Assembly (NCBI GenBank): GCA_022402505.1
Contig: JAKRSE010000165.1
Location: forward strand, 1 to 21,802
Origin: Fimbriimonadaceae bacterium
GTDB lineage: Bacteria; Armatimonadota; Fimbriimonadia; Fimbriimonadales; Fimbriimonadaceae
Length of the DNA stretch: 21,802 nt
Direction of reading: 5' to 3'
Shown piece by piece: positions 8,318 through 14,369 of this stretch (positions within the stretch are counted from its first letter, which is position 1; the number at the start of each line of letters is the position of its first letter). Under the pieces are notes generated by a model. It was not told the origin of the DNA, ran no database searches, and saw nothing but the letters and a program-made list of their open reading frames with translations. The translations under genes were made by a program, and so were the position numbers.

Positions 8318-9235
8318 ATGAAGACTCTCTTTTCAACCCTCGCCGTGGCGGCCCTCGCCGCGGTCGCATCCGCCAACAACGTCAGCGCCGAGTTCAGCAG
8401 CGGCGACCTGAACCTCCAGGGCGACGCCCTGAGCAACGACGTCCGAGTGATCCAGGGCGTCAACGGAATCAACGTCGTCGGCCTGAACGGCACTCGAATC
8501 AACGGCCGAACCAGCGTGTTCTTCCGCACCGGCCCGGTGGTGAACGTCTCCGCCCTGATGGACGGAGGCAATGACCGGGTGACCTTCCTGAGCATCGGCA
8601 ATCTCGGCGACATCAACATGGAGGGCGGCCAGGGCAACGACACCCTGCAGCTCAGCCGAGCTTCGACCCAGGGCAACATCACCCTGAAGGGCGAGGAGGG
8701 CGCCGACCGGGCGATCCTGACCGACTCCCGAGCGGCCGGCGACATCCTGCTCGATCTCGGGATCGGGGCCAACTCGCTGCGGGCCGAAAGGTTCACGGCG
8801 GGCGGCAACTTCACCGCCATCGGCGGCGATCTGGCCGACCGGTTCGACATCCTCTCGACCCAGGTCGGCGGGAGCCTGGACCTGAGCACCGACAAGGGGA
8901 ACGACATCGTGAACCTGGCCGTGGCAGAGACCATGATGTCCGCCGAGATCAAGACCGACGACGGCAACGACCGGGTCACGGTCTCCAGCCTCAGGGCCGG
9001 CCAGGACTTCAAGGCCGAGACCGGAGCCGGCGACGACGTGGTCTCCCTGACCGACGTCAGCGCCCGGTTCAACATCGGGGTCACCCTGGACGACGGCCGC
9101 GACCAGCTGACCGCCAGCCGGGTCTCCGCCGGGGCCGACGCCATTGCGATCGGCGGAGCCGGACTGGACGTCTTCCGCAACTTCGGCTTCCTCGGCCGGC
9201 TCAAGACGGAGGTGGTCGAGTTCGAAGCCCGCTGA
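8318..9235 (+). CDS. Secreted repetitive beta-solenoid-like protein
   Basis: 305 residues. The ATG at 8318 follows AGGAA at good spacing and yields a signal peptide (MKTLFSTLAVAALAAVASA, cleavage before NN). The rest is about ten imperfect repeats of roughly 22 residues. Each carries a turn of the type G-G-x-G-N/D-D-x-hydrophobic: DGGNDRVTF, GGQGNDTLQL, DKGNDIVNL, DDGNDRVTV, GAGDDVVSL, DDGRDQLTA, GGAGLDVFR. The pattern resembles the calcium-binding RTX turn (GGxGxD) but with 22-residue spacing rather than contiguous nonapeptides, so a parallel beta-helix with one repeat per coil is the best guess. It has no catalytic motif and no cell-wall anchor. It is divergent from the sigma operon, sharing a 99-bp intergenic region that contains a GGCCG-AAA-CGGCC hairpin at 8289-8301. 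Function unknown; possibly surface or matrix. Confidence 0.75.
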   Translation: MKTLFSTLAVAALAAVASANNVSAEFSSGDLNLQGDALSNDVRVIQGVNGINVVGLNGTRINGRTSVFFRTGPVVNVSALMDGGNDRVTFLSIGNLGDINMEGGQGNDTLQLSRASTQGNITLKGEEGADRAILTDSRAAGDILLDLGIGANSLRAERFTAGGNFTAIGGDLADRFDILSTQVGGSLDLSTDKGNDIVNLAVAETMMSAEIKTDDGNDRVTVSSLRAGQDFKAETGAGDDVVSLTDVSARFNIGVTLDDGRDQLTASRVSAGADAIAIGGAGLDVFRNFGFLGRLKTEVVEFEAR

Positions 9236-9258
9236 ACTGACGCAGTCTCGCTCAATGA

Positions 9259-9297
9259 TCGAGGGAGGGAGCCGGCGCTCCCTCCCTCGAACGGCTT
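9259..9297 (+). terminator. Rho-independent terminator after the solenoid gene
   Basis: A perfect 14-bp inverted repeat (arms 9259-9272 and 9277-9290, loop CGGC) is followed by ACGGCTTTT. The T-tract lies on the plus strand, so it terminates the solenoid gene. The hairpin may also stop converging fabF transcripts, although no T-tract follows it on that strand. Confidence 0.85.
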
Positions 9298-9337
9298 TTC
9301 CTGACTACAACCCCCGCCGAGCAGGGTCAGTGGGCGC

Positions 9338-10594
9338 TCAGAAGGCCTTGACGATCAGCGAGGCGTTGTGGCCGCCGAAGCCGAAGGAGTTGGTGAGAGC
9401 CGCCTTGAAGGCGTGGTCCCGAGAGGCATTCGGCACGTAGTCGAGATCGCACTCGGGGTCCGGAGTCTCCAGGTTGATGGTGGGCGGCACCTTGCCGTCG
9501 CGCAGGGCGAGCAGGCAAATGACGGTCTCCACCGCCCCCGCGCCGCCCAACAGATGCCCGATGCTCGACTTGGTGCTGCTGACCGGAATCCCATAGGCCG
9601 CCTCGCCGAAGACCGACTTGATCGCCTTGGTCTCGCTCGGATCGTTGTAGGGCGTGCTGGTGCCGTGGGCGTTGATGTAGCCGATGTCTTCCGGCTGCAT
9701 GCCGGCCGACTTCAGGGCCTTGGTCATGGCCCGTCGGGCTCCGTCGCCGTTCGGATCGGTGGCGGTGATGTGGTAGGCGTCGCCGCTCATGCCATAGCCG
9801 ACGATCTCGGCAAGAATCTTCGCTCCCCGCTTCTGGGCGAGGGCGAGGTCTTCCAGGATGAGGACGCCGGCCCCTTCGCCGATCACGAAGCCGTCTCGGT
9901 CTTTGTCGAAGGGTCGGCTGGCCCGGGCCGGATCGTCGTTCCGCGTGCTCATCGCCCTCATGCTGCTGAAGCCGGACATGCCGATCGGCGTGATCGGCGC
10001 TTCGGCTCCGCCCGCGACCATCGCCACCGCGTCGCCGCGCTTGATGATGTGGTAGGCATCGCCGATGGCGTTGACGCCCGTGGCGCAGGCGGTGACCACG
10101 CAGCTGTTCGGGCCCTTCAGGCCGAAGAGGATGCTGGTCAGGCCGCTGCACATGTCGGGAATCATGTAGGGCACGAGGAAGGGCGAGACTCGGCTCGGCC
10201 CCTTGGTGAAGAGGTTCTTGGTCTGCTCGCTCATCACGCTCAGCCCGCCGATGCCCGAGCCGATCATGACGCCGGTCTCCAGCTTCACCTCTTCGTCGTC
10301 CAGCGGGAAGCCGGCCATTTCGAGGGCCATCCGGGCGGCGGCCACGGAGAACCCGAGAACCCGGTCCATGCGACGGGCGTCGCGGGCGTCGAGCCAGTCT
10401 TCCATCTGGAAGTCCTTCACCTCGGCTCCGATCCGGGTGGAGTATTCGGAGACATCGAAGCAGGTGACGGGACCGATGCCGTTCTCGCCCGCAAGCATGC
10501 GCGGCCAGAAGGTGTCGATGCCCGTCCCCAGCGGGGTGACGGCTCCCAGGCCGGTCACGACGACTCGACCTGAGGGCTCAAAGCCCAGGTTCAT
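9338..10594 (-). CDS. fabF: Beta-ketoacyl-ACP synthase II
   Basis: 418 residues; the ATG (complement 10592-10594) is preceded by GGGAGA. It condenses malonyl-ACP with acyl-ACP in the elongation cycle of fatty-acid synthesis, in the cytoplasm. The thiolase-fold active site is complete: nucleophile C170 in VVTACATG, H310 in INAHGTSTP and H347 in SSIGHLLGGAGA. The conserved C-terminal NSFGFGGHNAS is also present. Length is normal for FabF (about 410-420). It lies 20 nt downstream of acpP, the common acpP-fabF pair. Three-residue His-His chemistry and length exclude FabH. Confident assignment. Confidence 0.96.
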   Translation of the reverse strand: MNLGFEPSGRVVVTGLGAVTPLGTGIDTFWPRMLAGENGIGPVTCFDVSEYSTRIGAEVKDFQMEDWLDARDARRMDRVLGFSVAAARMALEMAGFPLDDEEVKLETGVMIGSGIGGLSVMSEQTKNLFTKGPSRVSPFLVPYMIPDMCSGLTSILFGLKGPNSCVVTACATGVNAIGDAYHIIKRGDAVAMVAGGAEAPITPIGMSGFSSMRAMSTRNDDPARASRPFDKDRDGFVIGEGAGVLILEDLALAQKRGAKILAEIVGYGMSGDAYHITATDPNGDGARRAMTKALKSAGMQPEDIGYINAHGTSTPYNDPSETKAIKSVFGEAAYGIPVSSTKSSIGHLLGGAGAVETVICLLALRDGKVPPTINLETPDPECDLDYVPNASRDHAFKAALTNSFGFGGHNASLIVKAF

Positions 10595-10614
10595 GGTCCG
10601 GTTCTCCCGAAAGC

Positions 10615-10854
10615 TCAGATGTGCTGGTCGATGTAGGCGACGACGTCGCCGACGGTGGACAGGCCGGTGGTGGCGTCGTCGGGAATGTTCACGCCGAACT
10701 CTTCTTCCACCGCCATGACAAGCTCGACGACATCGAGCGAATCGGCGCCCAGGTCGTCCTGGAATCGGGTGGCTTCCGTGATCGTGGTCTCTTCGCTGAC
10801 CTTCAGATTCTGTCGGGTCAGGCGGACGACGCGGTCAAAGGTGGTTTCAGACAT
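10615..10854 (-). CDS. acpP: Acyl carrier protein
   Basis: 79 residues, acidic and helical. The phosphopantetheine attachment site is the serine of DLGADSLDVVELVM (S39). The protein carries growing acyl chains on a 4'-phosphopantetheine arm through the fatty-acid synthase steps and delivers them to the FabF encoded just downstream. The ATG (complement 10852-10854) has no close purine-rich site; AGAGGGG lies about 20 nt upstream, too far for a usual ribosome-binding site. A TATCAT hexamer on the same strand lies about 37 nt before the start. Length and motif are typical of the housekeeping ACP rather than a polyketide carrier. Confidence 0.95.
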   Translation of the reverse strand: MSETTFDRVVRLTRQNLKVSEETTITEATRFQDDLGADSLDVVELVMAVEEEFGVNIPDDATTGLSTVGDVVAYIDQHI

Positions 10855-10891
10855 GATGTGATCGACCGTGTTGCCCCTCTCGGGCCTTGGG

Positions 10892-10897
10892 ATGATA
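10892..10897 (-). promoter_or_regulatory. Candidate -10 hexamer for acpP-fabF
   Basis: On the minus strand TATCAT is preceded by GGG; a transcript would start near 10885 with a leader of about 30 nt. No -35 consensus is visible at the expected distance. The same hexamer appears before the tRNA-Met and ferritin genes in this window, which raises its plausibility. Confidence 0.4.
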
Positions 10898-10972
10898 CCC
10901 GCCAGGATGCGGGGTCGCGTCCGGACCCACCCGGTCGGCGGTCGGGAGGGTCGCCGGCGAGGGGTAGTGAGG

Positions 10973-10981
10973 TGTTAGAAT
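10973..10981 (+). promoter_or_regulatory. Extended -10 element of the PhyH gene, probable leaderless start
   Basis: TGTTAGAAT is a TGN-extended -10 hexamer (TAGAAT, 10976-10981). It ends 6 nt before the ATG at 10988, placing the transcription start at or next to the start codon. No ribosome-binding site lies between. No -35 match is seen, which fits an extended -10 promoter. Confidence 0.5.
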
Positions 10982-10987
10982 TCGGCC

Positions 10988-11713
10988 ATGGGCTCGCGCC
11001 TCGCTGCCGACCAGGTCGCCGATTTTCATCGGGACGGCTATCTCAGCTTCAACAACCCCGTCTTCGACCCGGCCGATTTTGTGCGATTGAAGGCGATCTT
11101 CGAAGAGGACCTGGCGCGGTACGGGGAGGATGACCTGGACACGATCCATTTCCGCGACGAGCGGCTGATGGAGTTCCTGATGCACGACCGGGTCCTGGAC
11201 CTGGTGGAGCCGCTGATGGGCCCGAACATCGGCCTCTGGTCCAGCCACTTCATCAGCAAGCCTCCCTTCACCGGCAAGCGGACCCCCTGGCACGAGGACA
11301 GCGCCTACTGGGACGGCCGGATCAGCACGATGGAGAACCTGGTCACCGTGTGGCTGGCCCTGGACCCGGTGGACATCGAAAACGGGTCGATGGGCGTGAT
11401 TCCCGGAACCCACGTCGGCGGCTTCAGCGACTATACGGACGTCGAAGGCGGCATCTTCGGGTCCGAGATCGAGGCCGGCCAGATCGACGAGTCGAAGGCC
11501 CACTACTTCACCCTTGCGCCCAACGAGTGCAGCCTGCACGAGGCCCGGATCATCCACGGAGCGAACGCGAACACCTCCCCCCGCCGCCGCGCCGGATACA
11601 CGATGCGCTACTTCCCGACGACCAGCCTGGTGAACCCCGAGCGCAACCCGGGGCACAAAATCTGGCTGGCCCGCGGCCGGGACATGGCGGGCAACCGGTT
11701 CGAGAACGCTTGA
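10988..11713 (+). CDS. PhyH-family Fe(II)/2-oxoglutarate dioxygenase
   Basis: 241 residues of the phytanoyl-CoA dioxygenase family: non-haem iron oxygenases that hydroxylate small molecules using 2-oxoglutarate. The facial triad is visible as H102 and D104 in TPWHEDSAYWD and H190 in RIIHGANANTSPRRRAGY; an arginine in the same stretch should bind 2-oxoglutarate. The strand NLVTVWLALDPVDIENGSM and the segment GVIPGTH are characteristic of the family. Bacterial members act in secondary metabolism, ectoine-type hydroxylation or phosphonate breakdown; nothing here fixes the substrate. It is a stand-alone gene, divergent from acpP, probably translated from a leaderless transcript. It is followed directly by a 100-bp tandem repeat. 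Confidence 0.88.
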   Translation: MGSRLAADQVADFHRDGYLSFNNPVFDPADFVRLKAIFEEDLARYGEDDLDTIHFRDERLMEFLMHDRVLDLVEPLMGPNIGLWSSHFISKPPFTGKRTPWHEDSAYWDGRISTMENLVTVWLALDPVDIENGSMGVIPGTHVGGFSDYTDVEGGIFGSEIEAGQIDESKAHYFTLAPNECSLHEARIIHGANANTSPRRRAGYTMRYFPTTSLVNPERNPGHKIWLARGRDMAGNRFENA

Positions 11714-11716
11714 GGG

Positions 11717-11816
11717 GCGTGGCTGGGCATGGCTGGGCATGGCTTTGCCTGGCTTTGCGTGGCTAGGCGTGGCTATGCATGGCTAAGCACAGCTATGCAT
11801 GGCTATGCACGGCTTT
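11717..11816. repeat. Ten tandem 10-bp units (GCRTGGCTNN)
   Basis: Ten consecutive 10-bp units run without gaps from 3 nt after the dioxygenase stop to 3 nt before the yraN stop. Units include GCGTGGCTGG, GCATGGCTTT, GCCTGGCTTT, GCATGGCTAA, GCACAGCTAT and GCATGGCTAT. Positions 5-8 (GGCT, once AGCT) are nearly invariant; the last two bases vary. Several unit pairs can form small hairpins (TGCAT/ATGCA). It separates two convergent genes and probably affects 3' ends. Apparent reading frames through it are artefacts of the repeat. Confidence 0.9.
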
Positions 11817-11818
11817 GG

Positions 11819-12157
11819 TCACCGGAACGCATCCCGCAGATGCCGGATCGCCTCGCCATGGATCGCGATCACGTCGAATCGGACCTGGGCCTCGGTCATC
11901 CCGGCTTCGAAGAGATACTCCTCGGCCGCCCGTTTCAGCCGATCCTGCTTGGCGGGAGTGACCGACCATTCGGGAGCCTCGCCGCCCCGCCGTCGCTTCA
12001 CCTCCACAAAGACGACGACCGACCCGTCCAATGCCACGAGGTCGATCTCGCCGGATCGGGTCTTGGCCCGGCGTCGGACCAGGGTCCAGCCAAGAGAGAT
12101 CAAGTGATCCGCCGCCCGGTCCTCGCCCTCGTTGCCTAGATGTCGAGGTTCAGGCAC
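11819..12157 (-). CDS. yraN: YraN/UPF0102 family nuclease-fold protein
   Basis: 112 residues from a GTG start (complement 12155-12157) with GGGAG five bases upstream, inside the end of rnhB (22-nt overlap). A longer frame exists but would lie wholly inside rnhB. The family pattern is clear: RHLGNEGEDRAADHLISLGW, then SGEIDLVALD and VVVFVEVKRR. These give the E/D...ExK arrangement of the PD-(D/E)XK nuclease fold (D39, E52, K54). The gene usually sits beside rnhB, as here. Its role is not settled; a Holliday-junction-resolvase-like or repair nuclease function is suggested by fold only. Length matches the family (about 110-125 residues). Confidence 0.9.
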   Translation of the reverse strand: MPEPRHLGNEGEDRAADHLISLGWTLVRRRAKTRSGEIDLVALDGSVVVFVEVKRRRGGEAPEWSVTPAKQDRLKRAAEEYLFEAGMTEAQVRFDVIAIHGEAIRHLRDAFR

Positions 12158-12729
12158 GGCTGCTCCCGCATGGATCGGATCGGCTCGAATCCCCGACGGT
12201 GGATCGGGCAGGGGCCGAGGCGAGCGAGGGAGTCCAGATGCTCCGGCACTCCATAGCCGAAGTGGGCCTCGAACCCGTAGCCTGGATGCTTTTCGGCGGC
12301 GCGAAGCATCAGGGAGTCTCGGTGGGTCTTGGCCAGAATCGACGCGGCGGCGATCGCGGGGCATCGGGAGTCCCCTTTGACCCACGCCTCGGCCGGCCTC
12401 TGGTCGAGTTCGGGCAATCGGTCACCGTCGACTCGGATACGTCCTTCGCCGGGGATCGCGAGGGCGGCCCGCCGCATCCCCGCCATGGCCGCCCAGAGGA
12501 TGTTCAGCGACTCGATCTCTTCCAGCCCGACTTCGACGATGGACCAGACCGCTCCGGCCCGGATCCGCGACGCCTGGATCTCGCGGCGAGCAGGCGTGAG
12601 CTTCTTGGAGTCGTTGAGCCCGGCGATGTCGAAGCCTGCCGGCAGCCGGACCGCCGCGACCACCACCGGGCCGGCCAGAGCCCCTCGCCCCGCCTCATCG
12701 ACCCCGATCACGTCCGGCTCCAGAATCAC
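12136..12729 (-). CDS. rnhB: Ribonuclease HII
   Basis: 197 residues from the GTG at 12729. The enzyme cleaves the RNA strand of RNA-DNA hybrids and 5' to single ribonucleotides embedded in DNA. The active-site carboxylates are D11 and E12 in IGVDEAGRG, an aspartate in RVDGDRLP and the last in ASILAKTHRD; LNDSKKLTPARR is also diagnostic. A start further upstream at 12765 (GTG, 12 more residues) is open, but 12729 is preferred. The family begins shortly before GVDEAGRG, and a -10 hexamer ends 7 nt before this GTG, which would place the longer start outside the transcript. It overlaps yraN and is divergent from tRNA-His. Confidence 0.94.
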   Translation of the reverse strand: MILEPDVIGVDEAGRGALAGPVVVAAVRLPAGFDIAGLNDSKKLTPARREIQASRIRAGAVWSIVEVGLEEIESLNILWAAMAGMRRAALAIPGEGRIRVDGDRLPELDQRPAEAWVKGDSRCPAIAAASILAKTHRDSLMLRAAEKHPGYGFEAHFGYGVPEHLDSLARLGPCPIHRRGFEPIRSMREQPCLNLDI

Positions 12730-12736
12730 GGCCGAG

Positions 12737-12745
12737 AGTCTATCA
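12737..12745 (-). promoter_or_regulatory. Extended -10 element of rnhB, probable leaderless start
   Basis: On the minus strand TGATAGACT is a TGN-extended hexamer (TAGACT). It ends 7 nt before the GTG at 12729. No ribosome-binding site lies in that gap, so the transcript probably begins at the start codon. Confidence 0.4.
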
Positions 12746-12778
12746 GGCCGGACGGCCCCCTGCACGGATCGGGGGCGG

Positions 12779-12787
12779 TGCCATAAT
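12779..12787 (+). promoter_or_regulatory. Extended -10 promoter of tRNA-His
   Basis: TGCCATAAT is a TGN-extended -10 element ending 13 nt before the first base of the tRNA, a suitable distance for a short 5' leader. It differs by one base from the element before the ATPase gene (TGCCACAAT). Confidence 0.5.
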
Positions 12788-12800
12788 CTTTGTTCAACCC

Positions 12801-12877
12801 GGCGGATGTAGCTCAGGGGTTAGAGCGCCTGACTGTGACTCAGGAGGTCGCGGGTTCAAATCCCGTCTTCCGCCCCA
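12801..12877 (+). tRNA. tRNA-His (anticodon GTG), CCA encoded
   Basis: It folds as a full cloverleaf: acceptor GCGGATG with CTTCCGC (one T-T mismatch), D-arm GCTC/GAGC, anticodon arm CCTGA-CTGTGAC-TCAGG with anticodon GTG, and T-arm GCGGG-TTCAAAT-CCCGT. The extra G at 12801 can pair with C73, the G-1:C73 identity element specific to tRNA-His. CCA is encoded at 12875-12877. Confidence 0.97.
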
Positions 12878-12948
12878 TTTGGGATTTTCTTTCGGTCCCG
12901 CGCTCTTCCACTCATGCCGATTGAGGGCGCGAACCCCGGGTTCGAACG

Positions 12949-12957
12949 TGCCACAAT
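12949..12957 (+). promoter_or_regulatory. Extended -10 element of the ATPase gene, probable leaderless GTG start
   Basis: TGCCACAAT (TGN plus CACAAT) ends 6 nt before the GTG at 12964. There is no ribosome-binding site in the gap. The geometry matches that of the PhyH gene. Confidence 0.4.
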
Positions 12958-12963
12958 CAACAT

Positions 12964-14340
12964 GTGGTCAGGTTCGCCAAGAGACTGCGCGAGGTCAACG
13001 GGGTGCTCAGCCCGCGCCCGCTGGCGACCAAAGACGATCTGGATGCCTGGTACCGAGGCGAGGAGCGACTTCAGGCTCTTCGAGGCGAAGATGCGGCCAG
13101 GATGGTCGCCTTCGGCCTGGACCGGGACAGTTCGGATCCCGCATTCAAGGCTTTTGTCATGGGACGTCCCGGGGTTGGAAAGTCCACCGAAATGACCCGG
13201 CTGAGCCAGATGGTCGCCGCAAGGTACCAACCGCTGAGGTTCAGCGTTCGCGACGAACTTGATCCGAGTCGGTTCACGGCATTCGATGTGATTCTGCTGC
13301 AGTGCGTTCTGCTGGCCGAAGAAACCGAGCGGGTCACCGGCAAGCCACCCGAAGCGGCCATCGTCCGCGAGCTCTTCGACTGGTACAACGAGGGGGAAGT
13401 CACCCGGGCCAAGGAGATCGAAGCCGCGGCCGAGGCGGCCGGCGGGATGGACACGAAGGGCGCGTGGTGGGACAAGGTGCTTGGCGCCTTTGTCACAATC
13501 AAGGGAGGCATCCGCTACGCCCAAACCCGCAGCGAAACGGTCACCGACTACAAGCTGAAGAGGGTCCAGCCTCTCATCGACGTGGCCAATCGGCTGATCC
13601 GCAACTGCAGCAAGTTGCTGAAGGACCATAACGGCAAGGAATGGCTGATCTTGGGCGAAGACGCCGACAAGCCGGGCATGGACCAGGAGAAGGTCAAGGA
13701 GCTGTTTCTCGTGCACGGCAACTCGGTCTTCGGCGAGCTGGATGTGAACCTGGTCTTCAACCTCCCGCTCGGCCTGACGTATGGCTCGACCGCCGAGAAG
13801 CTTCCCAGTCTCCCGCGTTACACGATCTACGACGTGCCCGTCTTTGAACCAAACAAGTACCCGAACGAGGCGACCATCGCCTATGTTCAGGAGATTCTAG
13901 ATGCTCGGCTGGACCCTGCCCTGTTCGAAGGCGGCCAGAATCGGCGACTCATCATCGCCTCGGGAGCGAACCTTCGAGACCTCTTCGCCATGGTCCGCGA
14001 AGCGGCGGTTGAAGCCGGAGTCCGCGGTGCCGATCGCATCGAGGCCCAAGACGTCGATCGAATCCTTCAGAAGTTTCGGGTCGAGTTTCAGAAGAAGCTC
14101 GGCACGACGGAGTTTGACAGCTCGATCGTGACCCCCGAACAGCGGGTCGAGCGGCTGGTCGAGCTCTACCGGATGGAGGACACCGGGGCCGCCGTCCACG
14201 ACGAAGTTCTCGGGGCCTTGGTCAACTCAGGGGTTGTACAGGAGTTCAATGGCCGGCACTGGTTCGGCCTCCAGCCGCTGATCGTCGATGTCTTGGCTCG
14301 GATGGAGCGGGTGAAGAACCCACGGGGAGGCACGCTTTAG
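12964..14340 (+). CDS. P-loop ATPase with C-terminal winged-helix-like region
   Basis: 458 residues from GTG 12964; an ATG at 12962 is in another frame. Walker A is GRPGVGKST at residues 67-75 (K73). A Walker B-like strand is WLILGEDAD at 227-235, acidic end E232-D233. A sensor-like strand is LVFNLPLGLTYGS. The helix after RRLIIASGANLRDLFAMVR resembles the lid region of AAA+/STAND ATPases. The last ~80 residues (RVERLVELYRME..., LVNSGVVQEFNGRHWFGLQP) look like a winged helix. The exact family is not recognised; it could be AAA+ or STAND. No membrane segment is visible. It stands 29 nt upstream of a leucine-rich-repeat gene on the same strand. Together they have the parts (switch ATPase plus ligand-sensing repeats) of NLR-like sensors. 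The partnership is inference. Confidence 0.75.
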   Translation: MVRFAKRLREVNGVLSPRPLATKDDLDAWYRGEERLQALRGEDAARMVAFGLDRDSSDPAFKAFVMGRPGVGKSTEMTRLSQMVAARYQPLRFSVRDELDPSRFTAFDVILLQCVLLAEETERVTGKPPEAAIVRELFDWYNEGEVTRAKEIEAAAEAAGGMDTKGAWWDKVLGAFVTIKGGIRYAQTRSETVTDYKLKRVQPLIDVANRLIRNCSKLLKDHNGKEWLILGEDADKPGMDQEKVKELFLVHGNSVFGELDVNLVFNLPLGLTYGSTAEKLPSLPRYTIYDVPVFEPNKYPNEATIAYVQEILDARLDPALFEGGQNRRLIIASGANLRDLFAMVREAAVEAGVRGADRIEAQDVDRILQKFRVEFQKKLGTTEFDSSIVTPEQRVERLVELYRMEDTGAAVHDEVLGALVNSGVVQEFNGRHWFGLQPLIVDVLARMERVKNPRGGTL

Positions 14341-14369
14341 ACGAAGGCGCCTACACGGTTGAAGAAGTC

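Noticed and set aside
9368..10573. 401-codon plus-strand frame opposite fabF
   Set aside because: His/Val/Gly-rich antisense translation of a confirmed fabF.
11729..12139. Plus-strand frame beginning with repeats such as MAGHGFAWLC
   Set aside because: Its first part is only the translated 10-bp tandem repeat and the rest is antisense to yraN.
12930..12950. T-arm-like GGGTTCGAAC after tRNA-His, as a possible tRNA remnant or attachment site
   Set aside because: Only about 10 bases match a generic T-loop; no copy of the tRNA-His 3' end was found further downstream and no integrase gene is present.
14324..14342. prfB-like +1 frameshift at CTTTAG after GGGGAGG
   Set aside because: A +1 shift at this site does not enter the LRR frame (which is -1), and the frame it enters closes within a few codons.
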